Shown in pieces: positions 51,612-59,966 of a stretch of 64,000 nucleotides of DNA. How positions within the stretch are numbered: position 1 is the first letter of the stretch; each line of letters begins with the position of its first letter. The notes beneath the pieces were generated by a model. It was not told where the DNA came from. It did no database searches and saw only the letters and a list, made by a program, of their open reading frames with translations. The position numbers and the translations under genes are program-made. Source of the DNA: Alphaproteobacteria bacterium UBA1301 (GTDB lineage Bacteria > Pseudomonadota > Alphaproteobacteria > Micropepsales > Micropepsaceae); NCBI GenBank assembly GCA_002307725.1, contig DBUB01000002.1, positions 519,824 through 583,823 of the forward strand, in the 5' to 3' direction.

Positions 51612-52100
51612 ATGATCGGACCGGCAGAACTCAGCGCGGGAATTACCAGCCTCCGCTTCGCCTTCGATATCGCTAAGGGACTGAAAGATATTGCGGATGC
51701 GACCGAGCGTAACGCGAAGATTATGGAGCTTCAGGGCGCCATCATGGACGCCCAGGCTGGTGCAATCGAGGCCCAACAAGCGCATGCGACGGACGTTAGG
51801 CACATTGCAGACCTTGAAGCAGAAATTACTCACCTTAAAACATGGGATGGCGAGAAAGAGCGCTACGAGCTTAAAGCAATTGGAAGCGGTGCCTTTGTGT
51901 ATGCCCTGAAGCCAGATGTGGCGGCGGGAGAACCATCACATTGGCTTTGCCCAAACTGCTACCAGAAGCGCGAGAAGCGCATCCTCCAGGCGGACGCCCC
52001 CCCCATGTACGCCGACGACAGATACTGGAAATGTCCGGCATGTTGCGCTCGGATTACAGCCCCGTTTATGAGCGGACCAATTTTTCCTTTGGTGGGATAG
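51612..52100 (+). CDS. Coiled-coil/zinc-ribbon protein of unknown function
   Basis: The 162-residue product begins with a long helix likely to form a coiled coil (about 10-77) and ends with a zinc ribbon (CPNC at 113-116, CPAC at 141-144). The ATG has AAGGGG upstream. It is divergent from the two-TM gene across 151 bp. Similar small coiled-coil plus zinc-ribbon proteins occur in mobile regions, but I know no function. The 52101-52224 gap carries a 7-bp tandem repeat. Confidence 0.6.
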   Translation: MIGPAELSAGITSLRFAFDIAKGLKDIADATERNAKIMELQGAIMDAQAGAIEAQQAHATDVRHIADLEAEITHLKTWDGEKERYELKAIGSGAFVYALKPDVAAGEPSHWLCPNCYQKREKRILQADAPPMYADDRYWKCPACCARITAPFMSGPIFPLVG

Positions 52101-52201
52101 TCTCATCTACCTGTACTCCCCTGAGGGAGTTGCGGGGCGGATGTAGGAATTACGCCAGCGCGCGCAAGGGCTTGACCGGAGGCGTTTGCGCCATAATACC
52201 G

Positions 52202-52232
52202 CGCTATTCGCTATTCGCTATTCGCTATTCGC
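52202..52232. repeat. Tandem repeat (CGCTATT)4
   Basis: Four perfect copies of CGCTATT plus a partial fifth lie just after the stop side of the oxidoreductase gene at 52225, and the array overlaps its last codons. The same unit occurs singly at 50248-50256 and, reversed, at 50201-50210. Confidence 0.8.
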
Positions 52233-53238
52233 GGACGCGCACCTTCATCCCGCTCCGCCCCGCTTCCAGCATGGCATCGACCAGGTGATGCACTTTCAGC
52301 GCTTCGCGAGCGGTGACGCGCGGTGCGCGCTTCGTTGCGATGGCGTCGAGGAAATCGGTCCAGGCGGCGAGATGCAAATCGTGCGGGAAGGCCATGGGAT
52401 CGGCACCGCCGCCGCAAGTATCCAACGGCGGTGAAAATTCCTCACGGGTGCCGTCATAGAAGCGCGCCGCAAAGCCGTAGCCCGACAGCACCGCGGTGCC
52501 ATTTGTACCGATGAATTCGATCTTTTCGGCATCGCCGGGATAATTGGCCGTCGTCGCTTCGATAACGCCGAGGGCGCCATTGGTGTAGCGCACCGCTGAG
52601 GCCGCGTAGTCTTCGGTTTCCATGCGATGCACCGGCGTCGTGGTCGCGAAGCCGCAAACTTCGGCCACGGGACCGGCCAAACTCAGCATCAGATCGAGAA
52701 CGTGAATGCCTTGAGTGATCAGAACGCCGCCGCCGTCGCGGGCCAGCGTGCCGCGCCCCGGCTCGTCGTAATAGCTTTGCGGCCGCCACCACGGAATCCG
52801 CGTCGAGCATGACACGATCCGCCCCAGCCGCCCGCTCGCCAGCAGGGCGGCCAACTTTTCCGCCGCTGGTTTGAAGCGATGCTGCAACATCACCGCGATG
52901 GTGATGCCCGCCTTTTCGCCTGCCGCCACAATGGCCTGCGCGCGCGCCGTGGTGATGTCGAGCGGCTTTTCCAGCAGGATGTGTTTGCCGGCCGCGGCGA
53001 ATTTTTCCACCAACTCCAAATGGGTGTTGGGCGGGGTCAGAATTCCCACTGCGCCAATCGACGAATCGGCGACCAGCTCCTCGATGTCGGCGGTGGTGGG
53101 GAAGGGGAACTTGGCGGCGAACGCCGCGCGCCGGGCGGCCGTAGGACTGAAAGCCACAACCGCGACGCCAAGGTCAACAAGGCTTTTGGCATGGGGCGTC
53201 ACCGCCATGCCAAGACCGATCAACCCGATTTTGCTCAC
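52225..53238 (-). CDS. Gfo/Idh/MocA-family oxidoreductase (cytosolic)
   Basis: The 337-residue product has the Rossmann start KIGLIGLGMAVTPHAKSL, the LEKPLD motif, and the second domain with GGGVLITQGIHVLDLMLSLAG. There is no signal peptide, unlike the Tat-exported relative at 10952. The start is GTG at 53238, overlapping by 4 bp the stop of the membrane-protein gene upstream, so the two are coupled. The substrate, probably a sugar, inositol or imine, is unknown. Confidence 0.85.
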   Translation of the reverse strand: MSKIGLIGLGMAVTPHAKSLVDLGVAVVAFSPTAARRAAFAAKFPFPTTADIEELVADSSIGAVGILTPPNTHLELVEKFAAAGKHILLEKPLDITTARAQAIVAAGEKAGITIAVMLQHRFKPAAEKLAALLASGRLGRIVSCSTRIPWWRPQSYYDEPGRGTLARDGGGVLITQGIHVLDLMLSLAGPVAEVCGFATTTPVHRMETEDYAASAVRYTNGALGVIEATTANYPGDAEKIEFIGTNGTAVLSGYGFAARFYDGTREEFSPPLDTCGGGADPMAFPHDLHLAAWTDFLDAIATKRAPRVTAREALKVHHLVDAMLEAGRSGMKVRVRE

Positions 53239-53660
53239 TTTTCTTTCATCAAGCTCATCAGGAAGCTGCGCAGCTTCGGCACCGCCCCAATCAGAAAACC
53301 AAACGCTAGGCCCCCAATCAGCACCTTGGTGGGGTTCTTGCCAATGTAGCCGAAGGCGCTTTCGCCCAGGATGCGGCCGATCTCCAGCCCAATCCGGGCG
53401 GTGGCGGGACCTTTTGCTTCCGCCTCACGGCGCGCTTTGCGCTCGGCAGCACGCGCGATCGCCGATCCGACCGCCAGGACAATCCAGGCCACAACCAGCA
53501 GGATCGCCGCTGAGGCCAGCGCCGCAAGCCACGGCGCCCATACGATTTTCAGGCCCTCATAGAGCGCCAGGCAAAGAAAGGCGCCGGTCGCAACCAGGAA
53601 GACCGCGGCGACCAATGCCGCCACGGCCACAATCGCGATGCGAATGAGCTTCGCTTGCAT
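53235..53660 (-). CDS. Small membrane protein, holin/YqjE-like
   Basis: The 141-residue product has two strong TM segments (about 6-36 and 40-68), a charged stretch, and a third hydrophobic segment (about 108-128). It resembles the YqjE/phage-holin-like envelope proteins that follow DUF883 genes in many proteobacteria. It starts 5 bp after the YqjD-like gene and overlaps the next gene by 4 bp. Confidence 0.65.
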   Translation of the reverse strand: MQAKLIRIAIVAVAALVAAVFLVATGAFLCLALYEGLKIVWAPWLAALASAAILLVVAWIVLAVGSAIARAAERKARREAEAKGPATARIGLEIGRILGESAFGYIGKNPTKVLIGGLAFGFLIGAVPKLRSFLMSLMKEK

Positions 53661-53665
53661 GAAGC

Positions 53666-53935
53666 TCAGCGGCGGCCAAACAACAGGCCGGCCAAAAGGC
53701 CGATGCCGAAGGCGGCAACCACAGCGGTCACTGGATCTTCGTGGATCTTCTGCTTGACGCCTTCGAACTTCTCCTTGGCGTCCGTCCAGGTGTCCTCGGC
53801 CGTCGCTTCGAGACGGGCCTTGGCTTCTTGACCACGCTGGCGCACGAGATCCGACAGGGTCTCGGCGATGTGCGTGAAGCCGGCCTTCAACTCGCCGACG
53901 TCATCCGACAGCTTCTTAACGTCTTCGTTTGCCAT
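53666..53935 (-). CDS. DUF883 (YqjD/ElaB-like) membrane-anchored protein
   Basis: The 89-residue product has an amphipathic helical body (VKKLSDDVGELKAGFTHIAE) and a C-terminal membrane anchor ending GLLAGLLFGRR, the DUF883 pattern. In E. coli, YqjD and ElaB sit in the inner membrane and bind ribosomes in stationary phase. It heads a three-gene unit with the holin-like protein and the oxidoreductase. The 53936-54244 gap has no supported gene; a weak TTGA-N6-GCAA sequence lies at 54149-54162. Confidence 0.8.
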   Translation of the reverse strand: MANEDVKKLSDDVGELKAGFTHIAETLSDLVRQRGQEAKARLEATAEDTWTDAKEKFEGVKQKIHEDPVTAVVAAFGIGLLAGLLFGRR

Positions 53936-54244
53936 GGCAGTTCCATCCTAGAGTTCTGGATGCAGGAGGGTTCCACATCCGCTTGAATTCCTAATCCCTA
54001 CTCTGTGGCAACATATTGCCGCAGGGCAAGCCCGTGTGGCGATTTCGTCTGTGGGTACTCGCCGTCACGCTTGGCCACTCTCATACGGGAAAATGCGGTT
54101 CAAATACAGGATGAACCGGAGTCTTACCGGCACCGGAACGGGACTATTTTGATATTGCGCAATGCGTTCAGCGCCTCCGGCTTCCACAACTGAGGCCCCC
54201 ACAACAAGGGATACGCCAAGGCGCACGCCGAGGGAGCAGAGGCC

Positions 54245-54838
54245 ATGCAGCACGCGTTGATCATCGCCCACCCCAATCCCCGTAGTTTCGTCGCCTCGCT
54301 GGCGGTGGCCTATGCGGAGGCCGCGGCGGCGCTCGGCCATAAAACAATCATGCGCGATCTCTATGGTATGGCGTTCGATCCTTGCCTGAAGGCCGATGAA
54401 ATTCCGTCCGCCGCGGGCTTCGCGCCGCGGCCCGATGTGGTGGCCGAGCGCCTTCTGCTCGCCGATACCGACGTCTTCGCGCTGTTTTATCCGTTCTGGC
54501 TCAATGCGCCGCCGGCCATGCTGAAAGGCTATCTCGATCGCGTCTTCGGCTTCGGCTTTGCCTATGGAAGGGGCAACGCCGGCAATGAGCCTTTGCTGAC
54601 AGGCCGCAAGCTGATCAGTTTTACGGCCTCCGGTGCGCCCTCCGAATGGGTTCGTAAGACCGGCGCCTGGGAGGCGCTGCGAACGCTGTTTGACGAACAT
54701 GTGTCCGCAGTCTGCGGCTTCGCGGTTGTCGACCACGTGCATTTTGGCAGCGTGGTCCCGGGGATTCGTGGTGATGTTGTGGCACGCCACCAAGCGGCCG
54801 TGCGCGAGGCCGTGGCGAGACAATTCGGCCCACATTGA
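54245..54838 (+). CDS. NAD(P)H:quinone reductase, flavodoxin-fold (NQO1/MdaB/KefF-like)
   Basis: The 197-residue product has the FMN/FAD flavodoxin-like pattern: ALIIAHPNPRSFVASLA, then DLYGMAFDP, DVFALFYPFWLNAPPAMLKGYLDRVFGFGFAY, and LISFTASGAP. The family reduces quinones by two electrons and protects from oxidative or electrophile stress. The ATG has GGGAGCAGAGG upstream. It is followed after 60 bp by the acyl-CoA synthetase gene. Confidence 0.85.
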   Translation: MQHALIIAHPNPRSFVASLAVAYAEAAAALGHKTIMRDLYGMAFDPCLKADEIPSAAGFAPRPDVVAERLLLADTDVFALFYPFWLNAPPAMLKGYLDRVFGFGFAYGRGNAGNEPLLTGRKLISFTASGAPSEWVRKTGAWEALRTLFDEHVSAVCGFAVVDHVHFGSVVPGIRGDVVARHQAAVREAVARQFGPH

Positions 54839-54898
54839 ATTACTGGCAATGAAAGGGTCACAGGTTTAACAGGACCCAAATTCCAAAGAGGCGGACGC

Positions 54899-57586
54899 AT
54901 GTCGATACGCAATCTTGATGCACTTTTTCACCCCAAGAGCATTGCTCTGATCGGTGCCAGCACGAAGCCGAAATCGGTCGGCGCTGTGTTGGCTTCCAAC
55001 CTGCTCACTGGCGGCTTCAACGGCCCCATCATGCCGGTCAATCCGAAGGCGCAATCGATCAACGGCGTGCTCGCCTATAAGGACGTCGCCAGCCTGCCGA
55101 TCACGCCTGATCTGGCGTGCATTGCGACTCCGCCGAAGACCATTCCGGGCATCATCGAAGATCTCGGCAAGCGCGGCACCCGCGCCGCGGTGGTGATCAC
55201 CGCCGGTCTGCGCGACCAGAAGGCGCCCGACGGCAATACGATCGAGTATCACATGCTCGTCGCCGCCAAGAAGTACGGTCTTCGCATTGCCGGTCCGAAC
55301 TGCATCGGCATCATCTCGACCCCGGCTGGCGTCAACGCCTCATTCGCCGAAGCCAAGCCCGAGAAAGGCCGTGTCGCCTTCGTCGCGCAATCGGGCGCAC
55401 TCGTCGCCACCATGCTCGACTGGGCCATCAACAAGGGCGTCGGCTTCAGCCACCTCGTTTCGATGGGCGACCAGGCCGATGCCGATTTCGGCGACATGCT
55501 CGACTACATGGCGCAGGACCCGGACACCGACGCCATCGTACTTTATATCGAAGCGGCCGGTCACAAGAACGGCTTCACCCCGCGCAAGTTCATCTCGGCG
55601 GCGCGCGCCTGCGCCCGCATCAAGCCGGTCATCGCCATCAAGGCTGGCCGCTCGGCGGCAGCGGCCAAGGCCGCGTCTTCGCACACCGGTGCGCTCGCCG
55701 GTGCCGACGGCGTCTATGATGCGGTCTTCAACCGTTGCGGCATTCTGCGTGCTCGCGATCTCGACGAAATCTTCGACGCCATCGAGACGCTGTCCAAGCC
55801 GGCCCGCGTCACCGGCGAACGCCTGCTCATTGTCACCAACGGCGGCGGTGCCGGCGTGATGGCGGTGGACAAGCTGTCGGATCTCGGCGGCAATCTGGTC
55901 GACCTGTCGGAAGCAACCATCAAGCAGATCGACGCGGTCTGCCCGCCGACGTGGTCGCGTGGCAACCCGGTCGACATCATCGGCGATGCCCCCGGCAAGC
56001 GCTTCTACGACACCATGAAAATCTGCAACGAAGTGCCGGATGTCGATGGCGCTGTCGTTCTCTATTGCCCGACCGCCGTGGCTTCGAGCCTGGAAGGCGC
56101 CGAGGCGGTGGTGGAAGCCATGAAGGGCTGCACCCGTCCGATCTTCACCAACTGGCTGGGCTCGTCGCCCGAAACCCAGAAAGCCCGCAAGGCGTTCCGC
56201 GATGGTGGCATCCCGACCTACGAGACACCGGAAAAGGCGATCCGCGCCTTCATGCATCTGGCGCATTTCTCGCGCATCCAGAACTTGTTGATGGAAGTGC
56301 CGCCGTCCAAGGGCGAAAACTTCGTTCCGGATGAGAAGAAGGCCAAGGCGATCGTCGACAAGGCGATGAGCGAAAAGCAGCTTTGGCTCGATGCGGTCTC
56401 GCTGTCCGACCTCTTCGCCTGCTATCAGATCCCGATCGCCCGCTCCAAGGCCGCCAAGACGCCGGCCGATGTTGCCAAGATCTCGGCCGACTGGAAGTCG
56501 CCGATCGTAATCAAGATCATGTCGCCCGACATCACCCACAAGTCGGATGTCGGCGGCGTCAAGCTGAATCTGGAAACTCCGGAAGAGGCCAAAGCGGCGG
56601 CCGAAGCGATGCTCGTCACCATCGCCAAGAACTGCCCCAAGGCCAAGCTCGACGGCTTCCTGGTACAGGAAATGATCAAGCGTCCGCGCGCCTATGAACT
56701 GATCTGCGGCGTGGCGGTTGACTCGACCTTTGGCCCTTACCTGTTGTTCGGTCAGGGCGGTGTGTCGGTGGAAGTGGTGGCCGATAGCGCCATGGCGATG
56801 GCGCCGATCAACACGACGCTTGCCATGGACATGATCACCCACACCCGCATCTACAAGCAGCTCAAGGGCTTCCGCGACCGTCCGCCAGCGGCGATCAACG
56901 ATGTCGCCGACGTTCTGGTGCGCGTCTCCAAGCTGATCTGCGACTTCCCGGAGATCAAGGAACTCGACATCAACCCGCTGCTCGCCGACGAAAAGGGCGT
57001 GGTTGCGGTCGATGCCCGCATCAAGCTTGGTGAGCCGGTTCCTGGTGCGCGCGATGGTCGTCTGGCCATCAAGCCCTATCCCAAGGAGCTTGAGGCACAT
57101 GAAGCGGTCAGCGGCGCCGGCGAGTTCTTCGTTCGCCCGGTCCGTCCCGAAGACTACAAGATATTCACTGAGTTCTTCGGCAAGCTGGCGTCGGAAGACG
57201 TCCGGCTGCGCTTCTTCTCGCCGCTGCGGACCTTGCCGACGAGCCTGCTCAGTCGCCTGACGCACATCGACTATGACCGCGACATGGCGTTCGTGATGTT
57301 CAACGACAAGAACGAGCTGGTTGGTATTGCTAACTTCTCAGCCGATCCGAACAAGGAGAAGTCGGAATACGCGGTCCTGATCCGCTCCGACCTCAAGGGG
57401 CATGGTCTCGGCACGGCGCTGATGAATCGCATCGTCGACTACGCCAAGTCCTACGGCGTCAAGGAAATCCACGGCGACGTCCTGGTCGAGAACTCGATGA
57501 TGCTGGCCCTGTGCAAGGACCTCGGCTTCAAGGTTGTGCCGGTTCCGGGCTCGCCCGAGCTGGTAGTGACGTCGCTCACGTTCTGA
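54899..57586 (+). CDS. NDP-forming acyl-CoA synthetase fused to a GNAT acetyltransferase domain
   Basis: The 895-residue protein has the ADP-forming acetyl-CoA synthetase alpha part (SIALIGASTKPKSVGAVLASN; catalytic-type H262 in SSHTGALAG), the ATP-grasp beta part (IVIKIMSPDITHKSDVGGV with H547), and a C-terminal GNAT domain (about 738-890, with RSDLKGHGLGTALMNR). Fusions of this layout are either protein lysine acetyltransferases (Pat/YfiQ), where the ACD active site has decayed, or working acetate-forming, ATP-yielding enzymes. Both histidines are kept here, so catalysis of acetyl-CoA + ADP + Pi to acetate + ATP is possible and would suit the PFOR in this window. The ATG has AAAGAGGCGG upstream. 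Confidence 0.85.
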   Translation: MSIRNLDALFHPKSIALIGASTKPKSVGAVLASNLLTGGFNGPIMPVNPKAQSINGVLAYKDVASLPITPDLACIATPPKTIPGIIEDLGKRGTRAAVVITAGLRDQKAPDGNTIEYHMLVAAKKYGLRIAGPNCIGIISTPAGVNASFAEAKPEKGRVAFVAQSGALVATMLDWAINKGVGFSHLVSMGDQADADFGDMLDYMAQDPDTDAIVLYIEAAGHKNGFTPRKFISAARACARIKPVIAIKAGRSAAAAKAASSHTGALAGADGVYDAVFNRCGILRARDLDEIFDAIETLSKPARVTGERLLIVTNGGGAGVMAVDKLSDLGGNLVDLSEATIKQIDAVCPPTWSRGNPVDIIGDAPGKRFYDTMKICNEVPDVDGAVVLYCPTAVASSLEGAEAVVEAMKGCTRPIFTNWLGSSPETQKARKAFRDGGIPTYETPEKAIRAFMHLAHFSRIQNLLMEVPPSKGENFVPDEKKAKAIVDKAMSEKQLWLDAVSLSDLFACYQIPIARSKAAKTPADVAKISADWKSPIVIKIMSPDITHKSDVGGVKLNLETPEEAKAAAEAMLVTIAKNCPKAKLDGFLVQEMIKRPRAYELICGVAVDSTFGPYLLFGQGGVSVEVVADSAMAMAPINTTLAMDMITHTRIYKQLKGFRDRPPAAINDVADVLVRVSKLICDFPEIKELDINPLLADEKGVVAVDARIKLGEPVPGARDGRLAIKPYPKELEAHEAVSGAGEFFVRPVRPEDYKIFTEFFGKLASEDVRLRFFSPLRTLPTSLLSRLTHIDYDRDMAFVMFNDKNELVGIANFSADPNKEKSEYAVLIRSDLKGHGLGTALMNRIVDYAKSYGVKEIHGDVLVENSMMLALCKDLGFKVVPVPGSPELVVTSLTF

Positions 57587-57629
57587 TATTTCCGTAATTT
57601 AAGTAAGGACATATCGGAAATTACATACG

Positions 57630-57659
57630 GGGGGTGGCTCTTTACAGAGAGCCGCCCCC
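57630..57659 (+). terminator. Strong hairpin after the acyl-CoA synthetase gene
   Basis: A 12-bp stem with one G-T type mismatch (57630-57641 with 57648-57659) follows a smaller ATTTCCG/CGGAAAT inverted repeat (57588-57620). No T-run follows, so it may act as a barrier or a processing site. Confidence 0.5.
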
Positions 57660-57709
57660 TGGCGCTATTGTGGGCCCTGCGACGGTGAAGCACATACCCG
57701 CCGCGCAAG

Positions 57710-58447
57710 GTGATCCGCGTGCAACGCAGACTGGCAGAAGGCGCCTTCGATACGCCCGGTGAGACCGCAAGGCCGGCGGCGTGCGAGCATGGTTGCCGTT
57801 TTTTCGCCGATACCGGCTGCATCTCCAAAGCCGATATGGATGCGCACGGCGTGACCGTCCATTTCACGCGCAACGAGACGATTTTCACCAAGGGCGACGA
57901 GGCGCGCTACTCCTACCGGGTGGTCGAAGGTGCCGTGCGCCTGTCGCGCATTTTCGCCGATGGCCGCCGCCAGATCGTCAACTTTTTCCTGCCCGACGAG
58001 ACCTTCGGCATCGAGTTGTCGGACGAATATTCCGCCAGCGCCGAGGCGGTTGGCGATGTTGTCGCTTTGCGCTGCCCGCGGCTCTGCATCGCCCAGCTCA
58101 CTGAGGGCGATCCCGATATCAGCCAGAAGCGGCTCGCCATGTTCTCGAAAAGCCTCGCCGCTGCCGAGCGCCATGTGGCGATGCTCGGCCACCAAAGTGC
58201 CAAAGAGCGGGTCGCGTCCTTCTTCATGGCGCTCGAAATGGAACGGCGCACCGACAATCAGCACACGCTCGATCTGCCGCTTTCCCGCCAGGACATCGCC
58301 GATTATCTCGGGCTCACCATCGAGACCACCTGTCGCGCGCTGTCGGAGCTCAAGCGCCAGAACATCATCACCACGCCCAGCCGGCGCCGCATTGTCATCC
58401 GCGATCTGCCGGGCCTTGCCGCGATTGCCGAAGGCGGTGGGGAATAA
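57710..58447 (+). CDS. Crp/Fnr-family regulator, FNR-like with clustered cysteines
   Basis: The 245-residue product has an N-terminal Cys cluster (C25, C29, C37 in CEHGCRFFADTGC), a cNMP-type beta-roll (about 45-125), central cysteines C122 and C126, a dimer helix, and a C-terminal winged helix (SRQDIADYLGLTIETTCRAL). FNR proteins use three N-terminal and one central Cys to hold an oxygen-labile [4Fe-4S] cluster, so this may be an oxygen sensor. The spacing C-x3-C-x7-C differs from E. coli FNR. Start is GTG 57710 or 57719; neither has a strong ribosome site. FNR-like boxes lie before the PFOR operon and the next gene. Confidence 0.85.
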   Translation: MIRVQRRLAEGAFDTPGETARPAACEHGCRFFADTGCISKADMDAHGVTVHFTRNETIFTKGDEARYSYRVVEGAVRLSRIFADGRRQIVNFFLPDETFGIELSDEYSASAEAVGDVVALRCPRLCIAQLTEGDPDISQKRLAMFSKSLAAAERHVAMLGHQSAKERVASFFMALEMERRTDNQHTLDLPLSRQDIADYLGLTIETTCRALSELKRQNIITTPSRRRIVIRDLPGLAAIAEGGGE

Positions 58448-58458
58448 CCCCTCTATAA

Positions 58459-58472
58459 TTGACAGTTCTCAA
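58459..58472. promoter_or_regulatory. FNR/FixK-like box upstream of the universal stress gene
   Basis: TTGACAGTTCTCAA fits TTGA-N6-TCAA exactly and the full FNR consensus at eight of ten positions. It is 62 bp before the usp start, a typical activator distance. Confidence 0.55.
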
Positions 58473-58533
58473 TGCCAGAGCGGCGTGGAACGGATTTCCT
58501 GCTCGTTCTGGAGGTCTTCCGGGGAGGGAAGCC

Positions 58534-59397
58534 ATGGCGTTTGTCAAAATAATTGTGCCGGTTGCCGGTGTTGCCCGCGATCGCTTCGCACTGGCCACGG
58601 CTTTTGCCGCCGCGGCGCCGTTCAATGCCCATGTGGTGGCGATGTTTGTGCATGCCGACCCGCGCGAGAACGTGCCTTATGGCGAGCTGCCGCTGTCACC
58701 CGACATCGTCCAGGATTTGATCGATACTGCCGCCGATCTCGAAAAGGCCTCAAGCAAGGCGGCGCGCTCGACGCTTGCCTCAATGGCGGCTGAGGCCGGT
58801 CTTCGCATCGTTGCCAAGCCGGAACGCGCCGATACCGTAACGGTTTCCTACGAGGAAATTCGCGAGCACCTGCCGCGCGCGCTCGATAAGGCGGCCCGGC
58901 TTTGCGATCTCGTGGTCTTCCCGCCAATCCGCGAAACCGACGAGCCCGAGGTCCAGGACGCCTTCGTCCGTACCCTGACGAAAGTCGGCCGCCCGGTCCT
59001 GCTCTCGGCCGAACACATGCCCGAAACGGTGGGCCGCCGTGTTGCCGTCGGCTGGGACGGCTCGATCGTGTCGGCTCATGCTCTGACCGCAGCGCTGCCG
59101 TTCCTGACCCGCGCCGAGAAAATCGAAATTCTCACCGTCCAGAACGGGGCGCTGCCGGGCAACGGCTCCGATGTGGCGGCCTATCTCGCCTTACACGGCC
59201 TCAAATGCGAGACCCGCATCCTGCCGCGCGGCGATGCCTCTACCGCCGAGGTTCTGCTCGATACCGCCGCCAATCAGGGCTTCGATCTTCTGGTCGCCGG
59301 CGGCTACGGCCACAGCCAGATCGTCGAATCGATCTTCGGCGGGGTGACCGACCACATCGTTTCGCACCCGATGATTCCGGTGCTGATGATGCATTAA
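58534..59397 (+). CDS. Universal stress protein (UspA family)
   Basis: The 287-residue product has two Usp-like halves: the first (about 1-140) is degenerate and the second (about 165-287) ends with the ATP-loop pattern GGYGHSQIVESIFGGVTDHI and HPMIPVLMMH. Usp proteins help survival under starvation or oxygen limitation. The ATG at 58534 has GGGGAGGGAAG upstream. An FNR-like box and the adjacent FNR-type gene suggest low-oxygen induction. Confidence 0.88.
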   Translation: MAFVKIIVPVAGVARDRFALATAFAAAAPFNAHVVAMFVHADPRENVPYGELPLSPDIVQDLIDTAADLEKASSKAARSTLASMAAEAGLRIVAKPERADTVTVSYEEIREHLPRALDKAARLCDLVVFPPIRETDEPEVQDAFVRTLTKVGRPVLLSAEHMPETVGRRVAVGWDGSIVSAHALTAALPFLTRAEKIEILTVQNGALPGNGSDVAAYLALHGLKCETRILPRGDASTAEVLLDTAANQGFDLLVAGGYGHSQIVESIFGGVTDHIVSHPMIPVLMMH

Positions 59398-59417
59398 TCT
59401 GTCGTCACAGACCGGTG

Positions 59418-59966
59418 ATGCGAGGCAACGCGGTGGCCGATAGCAAGTTGGAATTTTATCGTCATAAGGTTGCGCAGCAGAGGCATCTACGCCTTCCGGC
59501 CTTCTCGACCATAGCGAGACATACAGCACCAATTCTCGCAATATTGGATACACCTGGAAATTCGGGGGCTGAACGTTCCGGGTTCTGTAGCCATGAAAAT
59601 GAGGATCCAACCGCAAGGCGCACAAAACGCATCATCGAAAAAATCGGTATTCAGCCTTGCGACATTGTTTTTTGGAACTTTTTTGCAGCATACAAAGCAC
59701 GACATACGCAGCGCTCAGTCTGGGCCCTTCATATGTCGGAACTGATAGGAATATTGCCGAATTTAAAGGTTGCTATTGTGTTTGGCGATCACGCTTGGCG
59801 CGGAATGCGCGATGTCGAACTACCACCAACCGTCATTCTCATTGGCGCTCCGCATCCGTCAAATCGATCCTGTAATGCAAATCCTGACGCAGAACGCGCG
59901 ATTTTCCGTGCTTGGGAAAGAGCAAAGTTCTGCCTAACTAAGCAGCCTTCCGCATCCGCCGCTTGA
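59418..59966 (+). CDS. Uracil-DNA-glycosylase-superfamily-like protein
   Basis: The 182-residue frame contains AILDTPGNSGAERSGFCSHEN, then DPTARRTKRIIEKIGI, the DIVFWNFF segment, and VILIGAPHPSNRSCN. These resemble the UDG-superfamily order: a water-activating loop, a WN turn, and a terminal HPS loop. The enzyme would remove damaged bases, but close members may have other roles. The ATG at 59418 lies 20 bp after the usp stop, with no strong ribosome site. Codon use is more AT-rich than the flanking genes, hinting at transfer. The last 29 bp overlap the convergent antitoxin gene. Confidence 0.55.
   Translation: MRGNAVADSKLEFYRHKVAQQRHLRLPAFSTIARHTAPILAILDTPGNSGAERSGFCSHENEDPTARRTKRIIEKIGIQPCDIVFWNFFAAYKARHTQRSVWALHMSELIGILPNLKVAIVFGDHAWRGMRDVELPPTVILIGAPHPSNRSCNANPDAERAIFRAWERAKFCLTKQPSASAA

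Noticed and set aside
58902..59417. A long N-terminal extension of the UDG-like frame
   Set aside because: It lies over the usp gene in another frame and is Arg/Pro-rich shadow sequence.
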